Assembly (NCBI GenBank): GCA_003161195.1
Contig: PMOV01000131.1
Span: 4,099 to 15,201 of the forward strand
Length of the DNA stretch: 11,103 nt
Source: Acidobacteriota bacterium
GTDB taxonomy: Bacteria; Acidobacteriota; Terriglobia; Acidiferrales; UBA7541
Reading direction: 5' to 3'
The translations under genes were made by a program, and so were the position numbers. This document shows positions 1 through 5,811 of this stretch, one piece after another (position 1 is the first letter of the stretch; each line of letters begins with the position of its first letter). The notes below the pieces were generated by a model. That model was given only the letters and a program-made list of their open reading frames with translations, did no database searches and had not been told where the DNA came from.

Positions 1-492
1 TCCAATTTCAACGCCGATCAATTACAATTCGCCGCCAAAATCGCCCCCGCCACCTCGCTCCAGCCGCCCTACTCGATGATCCGCCGCGCCATCGAAGAAA
101 AAGTTTTGCCCGAATGCGAAAAGCAGGGCATCGGCGTCATCTCCTACGCCCCCATGGCCAGCGGCCTGCTCACCGGCGCCATGACCCGCGAACGCGCCGC
201 CGCCCTCCCTGCCGACGATTTCCGCAGCCGCAACCCCGAATTTCGCGAGCCGCGCCTCTCGAAAAATATCGAACTCGTCGAGCGCTTGCGCAAAGTCGGC
301 GAACGTCACGGCGTCTTGCCCGGCGCCGTCGCCATCGCCTGGGTACTCCGCCTTCCGGTCATCACCGCCGCCATCGTCGGCGCGCGCAATGCCAAACAAG
401 CCGAAGGCGTCATGCGCGCCGGCGATTTGAAGCTGAGCCCGGAAGAAATCCGCGAGATCGAAGGCGCCGCCGCAGTTGCTACGGCTCGCTAA
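1..492 (+). CDS. Aldo/keto reductase, C-terminal half (5' end outside the window)
   Basis: This is the last 163 residues of an NAD(P)H-dependent aldo/keto reductase, a TIM-barrel oxidoreductase that reduces aldehydes or ketones. The reading frame is open from base 1 and begins at SNF, the family's 'GVSNF' strand. It continues with 'LQPPYSM', 'GVISYAPMASGLLTG' (the strand that binds the nicotinamide and phosphate end of the cofactor) and 'AAIVGARNAKQAEG' (the adenosine-phosphate binding strand). The conserved 'NPEF' segment and a C-terminal 'LSPEEIREIE' helix also fit the family. Full-length members have about 310-330 residues, so about half is missing, including the Asp-Tyr-Lys-His catalytic tetrad, which lies upstream. 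It resembles the general stress or YajO-like subgroup, but the substrate cannot be told. The short-chain dehydrogenase that follows starts 28 bases after the stop, so the two reductases probably share a transcript. The family is certain; the exact subgroup is not. Confidence 0.93.
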   Translation, partial: SNFNADQLQFAAKIAPATSLQPPYSMIRRAIEEKVLPECEKQGIGVISYAPMASGLLTGAMTRERAAALPADDFRSRNPEFREPRLSKNIELVERLRKVGERHGVLPGAVAIAWVLRLPVITAAIVGARNAKQAEGVMRAGDLKLSPEEIREIEGAAAVATAR

Positions 493-510
493 TCGCCACA
501 CAGCTAAATC

Positions 511-515
511 GGGAG
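511..515 (+). promoter_or_regulatory. Ribosome binding site fixing the SDR start
   Basis: GGGAG lies 5 bases before the ATG at 521. It decides between this start and the in-frame TTG at 476, which would overlap the preceding gene and has no such site. Confidence 0.75.
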
Positions 516-520
516 TACAC

Positions 521-1315
521 ATGGACTTGGGTCTGAAGAACAAAACGGCCGTCGTATCCGGTTCTACCGCCGGCATTGGCTTCGCTATCGCCGCCGCGCT
601 GGCCGCCGAAGGCGCCAACGTCATCATCAACGGCCGCACCGAGGAGCGTGTCCGCTCCGCTATCGAGAAGCTCCGCGCGCAGAGCTTACCCGGCAACGTG
701 CGCGGCATTGCCGGCGATCTGGGCACCGCCGCCGGCGCGGCCGCTTTCGTTCAGCGGGCCCCGGACGCCGACGTGCTCATCAACAATCTCGGAATCTTCG
801 AGCCCAAACCCTTTGCGGAAATCCCGGACGCCGACTGGCTGCGCTTCTTCGAGGTCAACGTCCTCAGTGGTGTGCGCCTGGCACGCGCCTATCTTCCCGG
901 CATGCGCAAGAAAAATTGGGGCCGCATCGTCTTCATTTCCAGCGAATCCGCGCAAAACATTCCCGCCGAGATGATCCACTACGGCATGACCAAAACCGCG
1001 CAAATCTCCGTCGCCCGCGGCCTGGCGGAAACCGTCGCCGGCACCGGCATTACCGTAAACTCCGTCATGCCCGGGCCCACCGCCTCCGAAGGCGTGGGCG
1101 CCTTCGTCGAACACATGGCCAAACAGCAAAGCACCACCACCGCCGAAATCGAAAAGGAATTCTTCCAGAAAGTCCGCCCCAGTTCGCTGCTCCGCCGTTT
1201 TGAGACCCCCGAGGAAATCGCTGCCGTAGTAGCCTTCGTGGCCAGCGCCCAAGCCGCCGCTATCAACGGCGCCGCCGTCCGCGCCGAAGGCGGCGTCGTC
1301 CGTGGCATCTTCTAA
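521..1315 (+). CDS. Short-chain dehydrogenase/reductase (SDR family oxidoreductase)
   Basis: A 264-residue classical SDR, a Rossmann-fold NAD(P)(H)-dependent oxidoreductase of unknown substrate. The cofactor loop is 'SGSTAGIG' (residues 13-20), with Ser in place of the usual Thr of TGxxxGIG. The NNAG motif appears as NNLG (88-91). The catalytic residues are present: Asn113, Ser141, Tyr154 and Lys158, with the usual YxxxK spacing and 13 residues between Ser and Tyr. 'SVMPGPTASEGV' (181-192) matches the conserved PG motif after strand 6, and the end 'RAEGGVV' matches the usual C-terminal 'DGG' segment. The ATG at 521 was chosen because GGGAG lies 5 bases upstream and the length then fits the family (about 250-265). 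An in-frame TTG at 476 would add 15 residues inside the upstream gene and is unlikely. It follows the aldo/keto reductase by 28 bases, so the two are likely an operon. Substrate is not readable; names such as 3-oxoacyl-ACP reductase would be a guess. Confidence 0.95.
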   Translation: MDLGLKNKTAVVSGSTAGIGFAIAAALAAEGANVIINGRTEERVRSAIEKLRAQSLPGNVRGIAGDLGTAAGAAAFVQRAPDADVLINNLGIFEPKPFAEIPDADWLRFFEVNVLSGVRLARAYLPGMRKKNWGRIVFISSESAQNIPAEMIHYGMTKTAQISVARGLAETVAGTGITVNSVMPGPTASEGVGAFVEHMAKQQSTTTAEIEKEFFQKVRPSSLLRRFETPEEIAAVVAFVASAQAAAINGAAVRAEGGVVRGIF

Positions 1316-1330
1316 TTCGCTCTTCGGGAG

Positions 1331-1350
1331 GGCACGACTTCAGTCGTGCC
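1331..1350. repeat. Perfect hairpin with TTCA loop, REP-like
   Basis: GGCACGAC and GTCGTGCC pair perfectly around a TTCA loop; counting the closing T-A, the inverted repeat is 9 bases per arm. It lies 15 bases after the SDR stop codon. It has no T-tract on either side, so it is not a standard intrinsic terminator. It could protect the mRNA 3' end or be one copy of a dispersed palindromic repeat. A hairpin of the same design (8-base core and TTCA loop, different stem sequence) sits at 9129-9154. Confidence 0.55.
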
Positions 1351-1377
1351 GTAAGCGAGCCACCTTGAAAAGAGCAA

Positions 1378-1413
1378 ATGGAAATTGCGGGCCAAAGGTC
1401 CCGCAATTTCCAT
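1378..1413. terminator. Strong 14-bp hairpin between convergent genes
   Basis: Bases 1378-1391 and 1400-1413 are perfectly complementary over 14 positions around an 8-base loop (CCAAAGGT). It lies between the SDR stop (1315) and the minus-strand DUF6526 stop (1441), where a bidirectional terminator is expected. On the minus strand the stem is followed by TTGCTCTTTT, a moderate U-rich tail. On the plus strand there is no U-tract. It therefore fits best as the terminator of the DUF6526 gene, with possible factor-assisted use in the other direction. Confidence 0.6.
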
Positions 1414-1440
1414 CCTGCATCGACGCAGTCAGCCTGCTCT

Positions 1441-1875
1441 TCATGCCCGCAGGTGATCCGCTTTCCAATTCACCACCAACCGCTTAATCTCCTTGCCGCG
1501 CTCGATCCGCTCATCCAGCGCCTTCCGCGCCAGGCCCGGCAACTCCGCATCGCTCGCGAACCGCAGCGCCACCATCTGCCCCACGCTAAGCTCCCCGATC
1601 CTCGCCTGCAAGTCCGCCGGCAGCACCCGCTCATACCGCAGCCGTTCCTCAAGCCGGATCACCCGGTCCTGCACGCGCAACGCAAATATCCGCGCCAGCC
1701 CCGCCAGCACCAGCAGCGCCGCCGCCGTAATCACCCTCACCAAATCACCGAACGAAAACCACGTCTTCCAGCAGTGATACACCGACTGCCCAAAATTCAG
1801 CCCCAGCGCCGGCAGCACAAAAAACACGAACGCCGGCACCACCTTGGTATGGTTCTTGAAATTCTGCTCGTCCAT
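1441..1875 (-). CDS. DUF6526 family small membrane protein
   Basis: A 144-residue protein of unknown function. It begins with 'MDEQNFKNHTKVVPAFVFFV', close to the conserved opening of the DUF6526 family as I remember it. Two hydrophobic segments, about residues 12-28 and 44-66, are likely membrane helices. They are followed by a basic and charged region, 'RVQDRVIRLEERLR' (68-81), and a soluble tail with 'ALRFASDAEL' (103-112) and 'NWKADHLRA' at the C-terminus. The protein probably lies in the inner membrane with the conserved tail in the cytoplasm. The ATG at 1873-1875 has a good ribosome binding site (GGAGG on the minus strand, 1884-1888, 8 bases upstream) and a TAGAAT box further up. It is a single-gene unit, convergent with the SDR and divergent from DUF427. 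Family membership is from memory of its sequence; no function should be inferred. Confidence 0.85.
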   Translation of the reverse strand: MDEQNFKNHTKVVPAFVFFVLPALGLNFGQSVYHCWKTWFSFGDLVRVITAAALLVLAGLARIFALRVQDRVIRLEERLRYERVLPADLQARIGELSVGQMVALRFASDAELPGLARKALDERIERGKEIKRLVVNWKADHLRA

Positions 1876-1899
1876 TCCACTCGCCTCCGCACGCTCCCC

Positions 1900-1905
1900 A
1901 TTCTA
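1900..1905 (-). promoter_or_regulatory. Candidate -10 box (TAGAAT) for the DUF6526 gene
   Basis: Read on the minus strand this is TAGAAT (5 of 6 to TATAAT), ending 24 bases before the start codon and leaving a leader of about 18 bases that includes the GGAGG site. The possible -35, TTCTGT at 1924-1929 with an 18-base spacer, is poor, so support rests on the -10 box and its position. Confidence 0.35.
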
Positions 1906-1991
1906 CCGTCTTGCCCGACCACCACAGAAAATTAAACCCCACCGCCCCCTCGCGCATCCAATGCCCATGAAACTTGCTACGCGATCTGCTG

Positions 1992-1997
1992 TAGAAT
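1992..1997 (+). promoter_or_regulatory. Candidate -10 box (TAGAAT) for the DUF427 gene
   Basis: TAGAAT lies 47 bases before the DUF427 start in the divergent gap with the DUF6526 gene. The possible -35 (TGAAAC, 1968-1973, 18-base spacer) matches weakly. The same hexamer is used on the other strand at 1900-1905, so this gap probably holds back-to-back promoters. Confidence 0.35.
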
Positions 1998-2044
1998 ATT
2001 TCGCAGGGTTATTCCCGCGTCACTTTCGGGGGAGCAAAAAGCAC

Positions 2045-2329
2045 ATGGCCAAAGCCACTTGGGGCGGCAAAACCATCGCCGAAAGCGACGACACCATCGT
2101 CGTGGAAGGCAACCAGTATTTTCCCGCTGACTCCGTCAACAAAGACTATCTGAAGCCCAGTTCGCACACCACCCAGTGCCCATGGAAGGGCACCGCGCAC
2201 TACTATCACCTGGATGTCGGTGGCATGCAGAATGACAACGCCGCCTGGTATTACCCCGCGCCCAATCCCGCAGCCTCGGAGATTAAGGACTACGTAGCCT
2301 TCTGGAAAGGTGTGCGCGTCGAAGCCTGA
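2045..2329 (+). CDS. DUF427 domain-containing protein
   Basis: A 94-residue, single-domain DUF427 protein of unknown biochemical function. Nearly the whole length matches the family pattern: 'ATWGGKTIAESDDTIVVEGN' (4-23), 'YFPADSV' (25-31), 'TTQCPWKGTAHYYHL' (42-56, containing the hallmark CPWKG), 'AAWYYPAP' (66-73), 'EIKDYVAFW' (79-87) and 'VRVEA' at the end. No signal peptide or membrane segment is visible, so it is likely cytosolic. The ATG at 2045 was chosen because a GGGGGAG ribosome binding site (2028-2034) lies 10 bases upstream and the family starts here. The frame stays open to 1844, but upstream codons would run through the presumed promoter. It stands alone: the gene before is divergent, and the exporter operon after starts 345 bases on. 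Confidence 0.93.
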   Translation: MAKATWGGKTIAESDDTIVVEGNQYFPADSVNKDYLKPSSHTTQCPWKGTAHYYHLDVGGMQNDNAAWYYPAPNPAASEIKDYVAFWKGVRVEA

Positions 2330-2374
2330 CGCCCTTGCATCCCGCCCGCGTTCTGGAAGATAGGGACCTCCCTG

Positions 2375-2405
2375 CATCGGGATATCCACACCATCGGGGT
2401 ATCCA
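2375..2405. repeat. 14-base direct repeat, 17-base period
   Basis: CATCGGGATATCCA (2375-2388) recurs as CATCGGGGTATCCA (2392-2405), with one mismatch in 14. The first copy contains the palindrome GGATATCC. It lies 45 bases after the DUF427 stop and about 145 bases before the candidate -10 box of the exporter operon. It could be a pair of regulator sites or a chance duplication. Confidence 0.5.
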
Positions 2406-2549
2406 AAGCATTGAGGCGTCCATTCGCACCCTTGGCGCCTCCTTTCGCACCACCCGAGGCCCCGGCTCGTTCCGCCGCCTCCCAAAAAGCAGTCCCCGCC
2501 GCCCGATTCCGCCCCGCGATTTCCCCGCACAGCTTCCCCGCACTCAAGC

Positions 2550-2555
2550 TACAAT
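2550..2555 (+). promoter_or_regulatory. Candidate -10 box (TACAAT) for the exporter operon
   Basis: TACAAT (5 of 6 to TATAAT) sits 119 bases before the adaptor gene start, just after a C-rich stretch. No good -35 is visible at the usual distance, so the promoter may need an activator or use another sigma factor. The implied leader of about 110 bases carries a direct repeat at 2625-2653. Confidence 0.3.
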
Positions 2556-2624
2556 ATCTCTATTCACGAGCCACTCGGCGGCGCCCCACGTAATCTTTCC
2601 TCCCCGGGCTGCGTAGCACCAGCA

Positions 2625-2653
2625 GTGGCGTCAATCGCCCGCGGTGGCGTCAA
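2625..2653. repeat. 10-base direct repeat in the exporter leader, 19-base period
   Basis: GTGGCGTCAA occurs at 2625-2634 and again at 2644-2653, between the candidate -10 box and the AAGGAG ribosome binding site (2657-2662). It lies in the presumed untranslated leader, so it could act at the RNA or DNA level, or be neutral. Confidence 0.45.
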
Positions 2654-2674
2654 ACGAAGGAGCGGCACAATCGC

Positions 2675-3910
2675 ATGGCAACTACGTCCGCACCCGGGAA
2701 GCCGGATCTAGCCTCGCTGCGCATTCACGACGGCCAGCGCAAAGGCAGTCAGGCCGGCAAGCGCGTGCTCACCATTCTGCTCGTGCTGCTGCTGCTCGGC
2801 GGCATCGCCGCCGCAGCGGCCTACGCGCTGCGCAATACCAAGCCAGTCGTCGACGTCACCACCGTCACCACCGCTGAAACTGGTGCCCACGCCGCGCTCA
2901 ACGCCAGCGGCTACGTCACCCCGCGCCGCCGTGCCACCATCGCCGCCAAAATCACCGGCCGCGTCACCAGCGTCCACTTTGACGAAGGTACCCGCGTCCA
3001 GGAAGGCCAACTCCTCGCCACCCTCGACGACTCCGACGTCCAGCGCGCCCTGTCCTCCGCCAAGGCCGACCGCGACACCTCCGAAGCCGCCATCGCCGAT
3101 TTCCAGGTCCAGCTCCGCAACGCCGAACTGGAACTTGTTCGCGCCCAAAAACTTCAGGCCGCCGGCGTACAAACCCAGGAAGCCCTGGACAATGCCGCCA
3201 CCGCCGCCGACAGCCTCAAAGCCAAAATCGCGCTCGCCAGGCAACAGGTCGTCGCGAGTAAAGCCCGCATCGACGAAGCCCAGCAAGCCGTCGACAACAC
3301 CGTCATCCGCGCCCCCTTCGCCGGCATCGTCGTTTCCAAAGACGCGCAAGTCGGCGAAATGGTCTCCCCGGTCTCCGCTGGCGGTGGTTTCACCCGCACC
3401 GGCATCGCCACCATCGTCGACATGAAATCCTTGGAAATGGAAATCGACGTCAACGAGTCCTACATCGCCCGCGTCCACGAGGGGCAACGCGTCGACGCCT
3501 TCCTCGATGCCTACCCGGACAAGCCGCTGCACGGTTTCGTGCGCACCGTCATCCCCACCGCCGACCGCCAAAAAGCCACGGTAAAAGTCCGCATCACCTT
3601 CGACAAAATCGAGGACTTCATCCTGCCGGACATGGGCATCAAGGTCAGCTTCCTCGAGGACGCTCCAAAGGAGAAGCTCGGCGCCGCCAAGCCCCTCGCC
3701 ACGCTCACCCAGGACGCTCTGCGCGACGACGGCTCGCAAAAAATCGTCTACCTCCTCAAAGACGATCACGCCGAGCGCCGCGCCGTCACTGTCGGCAAGA
3801 CGCACGGCACCGACGTCGAAATTCTCGCAGGTCTCAATCCCGGCGACATCGTCATCGTCAAACCGCCGGCTACCCTGAAAGACGGTCAAGCAGTCGAAGT
3901 AAGAAAGTAG
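2675..3910 (+). CDS. HlyD/MacA-like periplasmic adaptor of an ABC exporter
   Basis: A 411-residue membrane-fusion (adaptor) protein that would bridge the inner-membrane ABC transporter and an outer-membrane channel. A cytoplasmic N-tail (1-29) precedes one membrane anchor (31-52). The first lipoyl half is about 77-118 ('ASGYVTPRRRATIAAKITG'...'VQEGQLLATLDD'). It is followed by an alpha-helical hairpin of about 120-205, rich in Ala, Gln and charged residues. The second lipoyl half is 206-233 ('VDNTVIRAPFAGIVV'...'VGEMVSP'), then a beta-barrel (about 245-325) and a membrane-proximal domain (about 340-411, 'GLNPGDIVIVKPPATLKDGQ'). There is no lipobox, so it is anchored by its helix. The ATG at 2675 has AAGGAG 12 bases upstream, a slightly long spacing. 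The hairpin is of moderate length, which suits a MacA or DevB-type partner. It heads the operon: the ATPase starts 27 bases after its stop. Substrate is unknown and no TolC-type gene is present. Confidence 0.93.
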   Translation: MATTSAPGKPDLASLRIHDGQRKGSQAGKRVLTILLVLLLLGGIAAAAAYALRNTKPVVDVTTVTTAETGAHAALNASGYVTPRRRATIAAKITGRVTSVHFDEGTRVQEGQLLATLDDSDVQRALSSAKADRDTSEAAIADFQVQLRNAELELVRAQKLQAAGVQTQEALDNAATAADSLKAKIALARQQVVASKARIDEAQQAVDNTVIRAPFAGIVVSKDAQVGEMVSPVSAGGGFTRTGIATIVDMKSLEMEIDVNESYIARVHEGQRVDAFLDAYPDKPLHGFVRTVIPTADRQKATVKVRITFDKIEDFILPDMGIKVSFLEDAPKEKLGAAKPLATLTQDALRDDGSQKIVYLLKDDHAERRAVTVGKTHGTDVEILAGLNPGDIVIVKPPATLKDGQAVEVRK

Positions 3911-3937
3911 TCACCCAAAAAAGGGAGTCCATCGGCA

Positions 3938-4663
3938 ATGGTCAAAGTAGACGGCAGCGGCGGCGCAGGCAGCCTCATCCAAGTGCGCGGCCTCGACAAA
4001 ACCTATTCTCGCGGCGGCGAAGACATTCACGTCCTGCAAGGCCTCAATCTCGACGTGGATAAGGGCGAGTTCGTAGCCTTCATGGGCCCCAGCGGCTCCG
4101 GCAAATCCACGCTCCTGAATTTGCTTGGTGGCCTGGACGTCCCCTCGCGCGGCAGCATCACCGTCGATGGCGACGAAGTCACCAGCATGTCCGCCGGCAA
4201 CCTCACCAACTGGCGCGCCCGCCATGTCGGCTTCATCTTCCAGATGTACAACCTCATCCCGGTTCTGACCGCTTTTCAAAACGTCGAGCTGCCGCTGCTC
4301 CTGACCAAACTCTCCAAGGCCGATCGCCGCAAACACGTTGAAGCCGCGCTAAGCATCGTCGGCTTGCAAGACCGCATGCACCACTTCCCGCGCCAACTCT
4401 CCGGCGGACAGGAACAGCGTGTGGCCATTGCCCGCGCCATCGTCGCCGACCCCACCTTCCTCCTCTGCGACGAGCCCACCGGCGACCTCGACCGCAAAAG
4501 CGCCGACGAAATTTTGAATCTTCTCACCGCCCTTTGCGCCGATCATCACAAGACCATCCTTATGGTTACCCACGATCCCGCCGCCTCCGACCGCGCGCAA
4601 GCCACTCTTCACCTCAACAAAGGCGTCCTCGTCGAAGGCGTCGCCGTAGGGAGCCACGCATGA
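3938..4663 (+). CDS. MacB/LolD-type ABC transporter ATP-binding protein
   Basis: A 241-residue ATPase subunit that would power the two permeases from the cytoplasmic side. All nucleotide-binding motifs are visible: Walker A 'GPSGSGKST' (50-58), Q-loop Gln102 in 'FIFQMYNLIPVLTAFQNV', signature 'LSGGQ' (154-158), Walker B 'FLLCDEP' (174-180) with catalytic Glu179, the D-loop 'GDLD', and the switch His212 in 'MVTHD'. 'FQMYNLIPVLTA.QNVELPLL' is typical of the MacB/LolD/FtsE-like group rather than of importers. The signature is followed by EQR (159-161), where this group usually has QQR; this is a mild variation. The ATG at 3938 has AAGGGAG (3921-3927) 10 bases upstream. The first 13 residues, rich in Gly and Ser, are an extra N-terminal tail. 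Its stop overlaps the next gene's ATG (ATGA, 4660-4663), a sign of translational coupling. Separate ATPase and permease genes distinguish it from fused MacB. Confidence 0.95.
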   Translation: MVKVDGSGGAGSLIQVRGLDKTYSRGGEDIHVLQGLNLDVDKGEFVAFMGPSGSGKSTLLNLLGGLDVPSRGSITVDGDEVTSMSAGNLTNWRARHVGFIFQMYNLIPVLTAFQNVELPLLLTKLSKADRRKHVEAALSIVGLQDRMHHFPRQLSGGQEQRVAIARAIVADPTFLLCDEPTGDLDRKSADEILNLLTALCADHHKTILMVTHDPAASDRAQATLHLNKGVLVEGVAVGSHA

Positions 4664-5808
4664 AATACAGCCGCCTCATTTTCGCCAATCTCTTCCGCAA
4701 AAAGATCCGTCTCCTGCTCACCCTGGGCTCTTTCGCCGTGGCCCTGTTCCTGTTCGCATTTCTCGGCGTCATCCGCGACTCCTTCGCGCGCGGCGCGGAC
4801 GTCGCCGGGGCCGACCGCCTGGTGGTCATCAATCGCACTTCCATCATCAATCCCATCCCGCTCGCCGACCGCGACAAGATCCTCCGCATTCCCGGTGTCG
4901 CCAGCATCACGCACGACAATTGGTTTGGCGGCACCTACATCGACGAGAAAAACTTCTTTCCCCAGTTCGTTATCGATCCCGAAAATCAGCGCCAGGTTTT
5001 TCCGGAACTCATCGTTCCCGATGATCAATGGAAAACTTTCGTTGCCGATCGCCAGGGCGCCATCGTGGGCGCCGACCTCGTGAAACGCTTCGGCTGGAAA
5101 ATCGGCGACCGCATTCCCATCAAAACCACGCTCTACGGCGGCGGCAGCTGGGAGTTCAACATTGACGGCATATACCACGGAAAAGATGCCAAATCCGACC
5201 AGACGCAGTTCTGGTTTCAGTGGGACTATTTTGAGGAGCGCGTGCCGGATCGCGTGAAGGGTCAGGTCGGCTGGTACACCCTGCGCGTCAAGAGTGTCGA
5301 TGATGCCGTTCCCGTGGCCAAGGCCATCGACACCGAGTTCGCCAACTCGCCCTTTGAAACCCGCACGCAAACCGAATCCGCTTTCGCCGCCAACTGGGTC
5401 AAGCAGTTCGGCAATATTTCTTTCCTGATCCTGGCCATCGGCACGGTGGTTTTCTTCACGCTGCTGTTGGTCACCGGCAACACCATGGCCATCGCTGTGC
5501 GCGAGCGCACCGCCGAACTCGCGGTCCTCAAAGCCATCGGTTTCTCGGACATCTCGGTGCTGTTCTTCGTCCTCGCCGAATCGCTGGTCATCGCTATCGT
5601 TGGCGGATTGCTCGGCCTCGGTCTGGCCATTGTCACCATTCCGGTCTTGGCGGACGCCCTCAATGGCCGCCTTCCCGCCCTGGTGCTTACGCCGGAAGTC
5701 TTGGGGCTCGGTCTGCTCACCGCCCTGCTCGTCGGCGTTATCAGCGGTCTGTTGCCCGGGATCGGCGCCATGCATATGCGCGTCGTCACCGCCCTCAGGA
5801 GAGTCTGA
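4660..5808 (+). CDS. ABC transporter permease, FtsX/MacB-like (first permease)
   Basis: A 382-residue inner-membrane permease of the MacB/LolC/FtsX superfamily. Topology reads as one N-terminal helix (about 18-38), a large periplasmic domain (about 40-250, the MacB_PCD region, with 'ADRLVVINRTSIINPIPL' and 'GADLVKRFGWKIGDRIPI'), then three C-terminal helices (about 252-275, 298-330 and 346-368). 'AVRERTAELAVLKAIGFS' (279-296) is the cytoplasmic coupling segment that contacts the ATPase, a hallmark of this superfamily. The ATG at 4660 was chosen because it overlaps the ATPase stop as ATGA and has AGGGAG (4648-4653) 6 bases upstream. The frame is open further upstream (to 4534), but that part is a shadow of the ATPase gene. 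It ends 3 bases before the second permease, so the two are tightly coupled and probably form a heterodimer. Transport direction (export) is inferred from the adaptor; the substrate is unknown. Confidence 0.93.
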   Translation: MKYSRLIFANLFRKKIRLLLTLGSFAVALFLFAFLGVIRDSFARGADVAGADRLVVINRTSIINPIPLADRDKILRIPGVASITHDNWFGGTYIDEKNFFPQFVIDPENQRQVFPELIVPDDQWKTFVADRQGAIVGADLVKRFGWKIGDRIPIKTTLYGGGSWEFNIDGIYHGKDAKSDQTQFWFQWDYFEERVPDRVKGQVGWYTLRVKSVDDAVPVAKAIDTEFANSPFETRTQTESAFAANWVKQFGNISFLILAIGTVVFFTLLLVTGNTMAIAVRERTAELAVLKAIGFSDISVLFFVLAESLVIAIVGGLLGLGLAIVTIPVLADALNGRLPALVLTPEVLGLGLLTALLVGVISGLLPGIGAMHMRVVTALRRV

Positions 5809-5811
5809 CGC

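Larger units (their letters stand above)
2330..2674. other. 345-base gene-free gap before the exporter operon
   Basis: I find no convincing gene here; the short open frames are C-rich and low in complexity. The gap holds a 14-base direct repeat (2375-2405), two copies of TTCGCACC 21 bases apart (2423-2430 and 2444-2451), a TACAAT box (2550-2555) and a 10-base direct repeat (2625-2653). There is no clear terminator after DUF427. Most likely this is the regulatory leader of the exporter operon. Confidence 0.5.

Noticed and set aside
2335..2616. Open frame in the gap before the adaptor gene
   Set aside because: The translation is low-complexity Arg/Pro/Ser, typical of a GC-rich non-coding stretch. 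It has no ribosome binding site and carries the direct repeats.
2708..3889. 393-codon open frame on the minus strand opposite the adaptor
   Set aside because: Gly/Asp/Val-rich shadow of the HlyD-like adaptor gene, with no recognisable domain.
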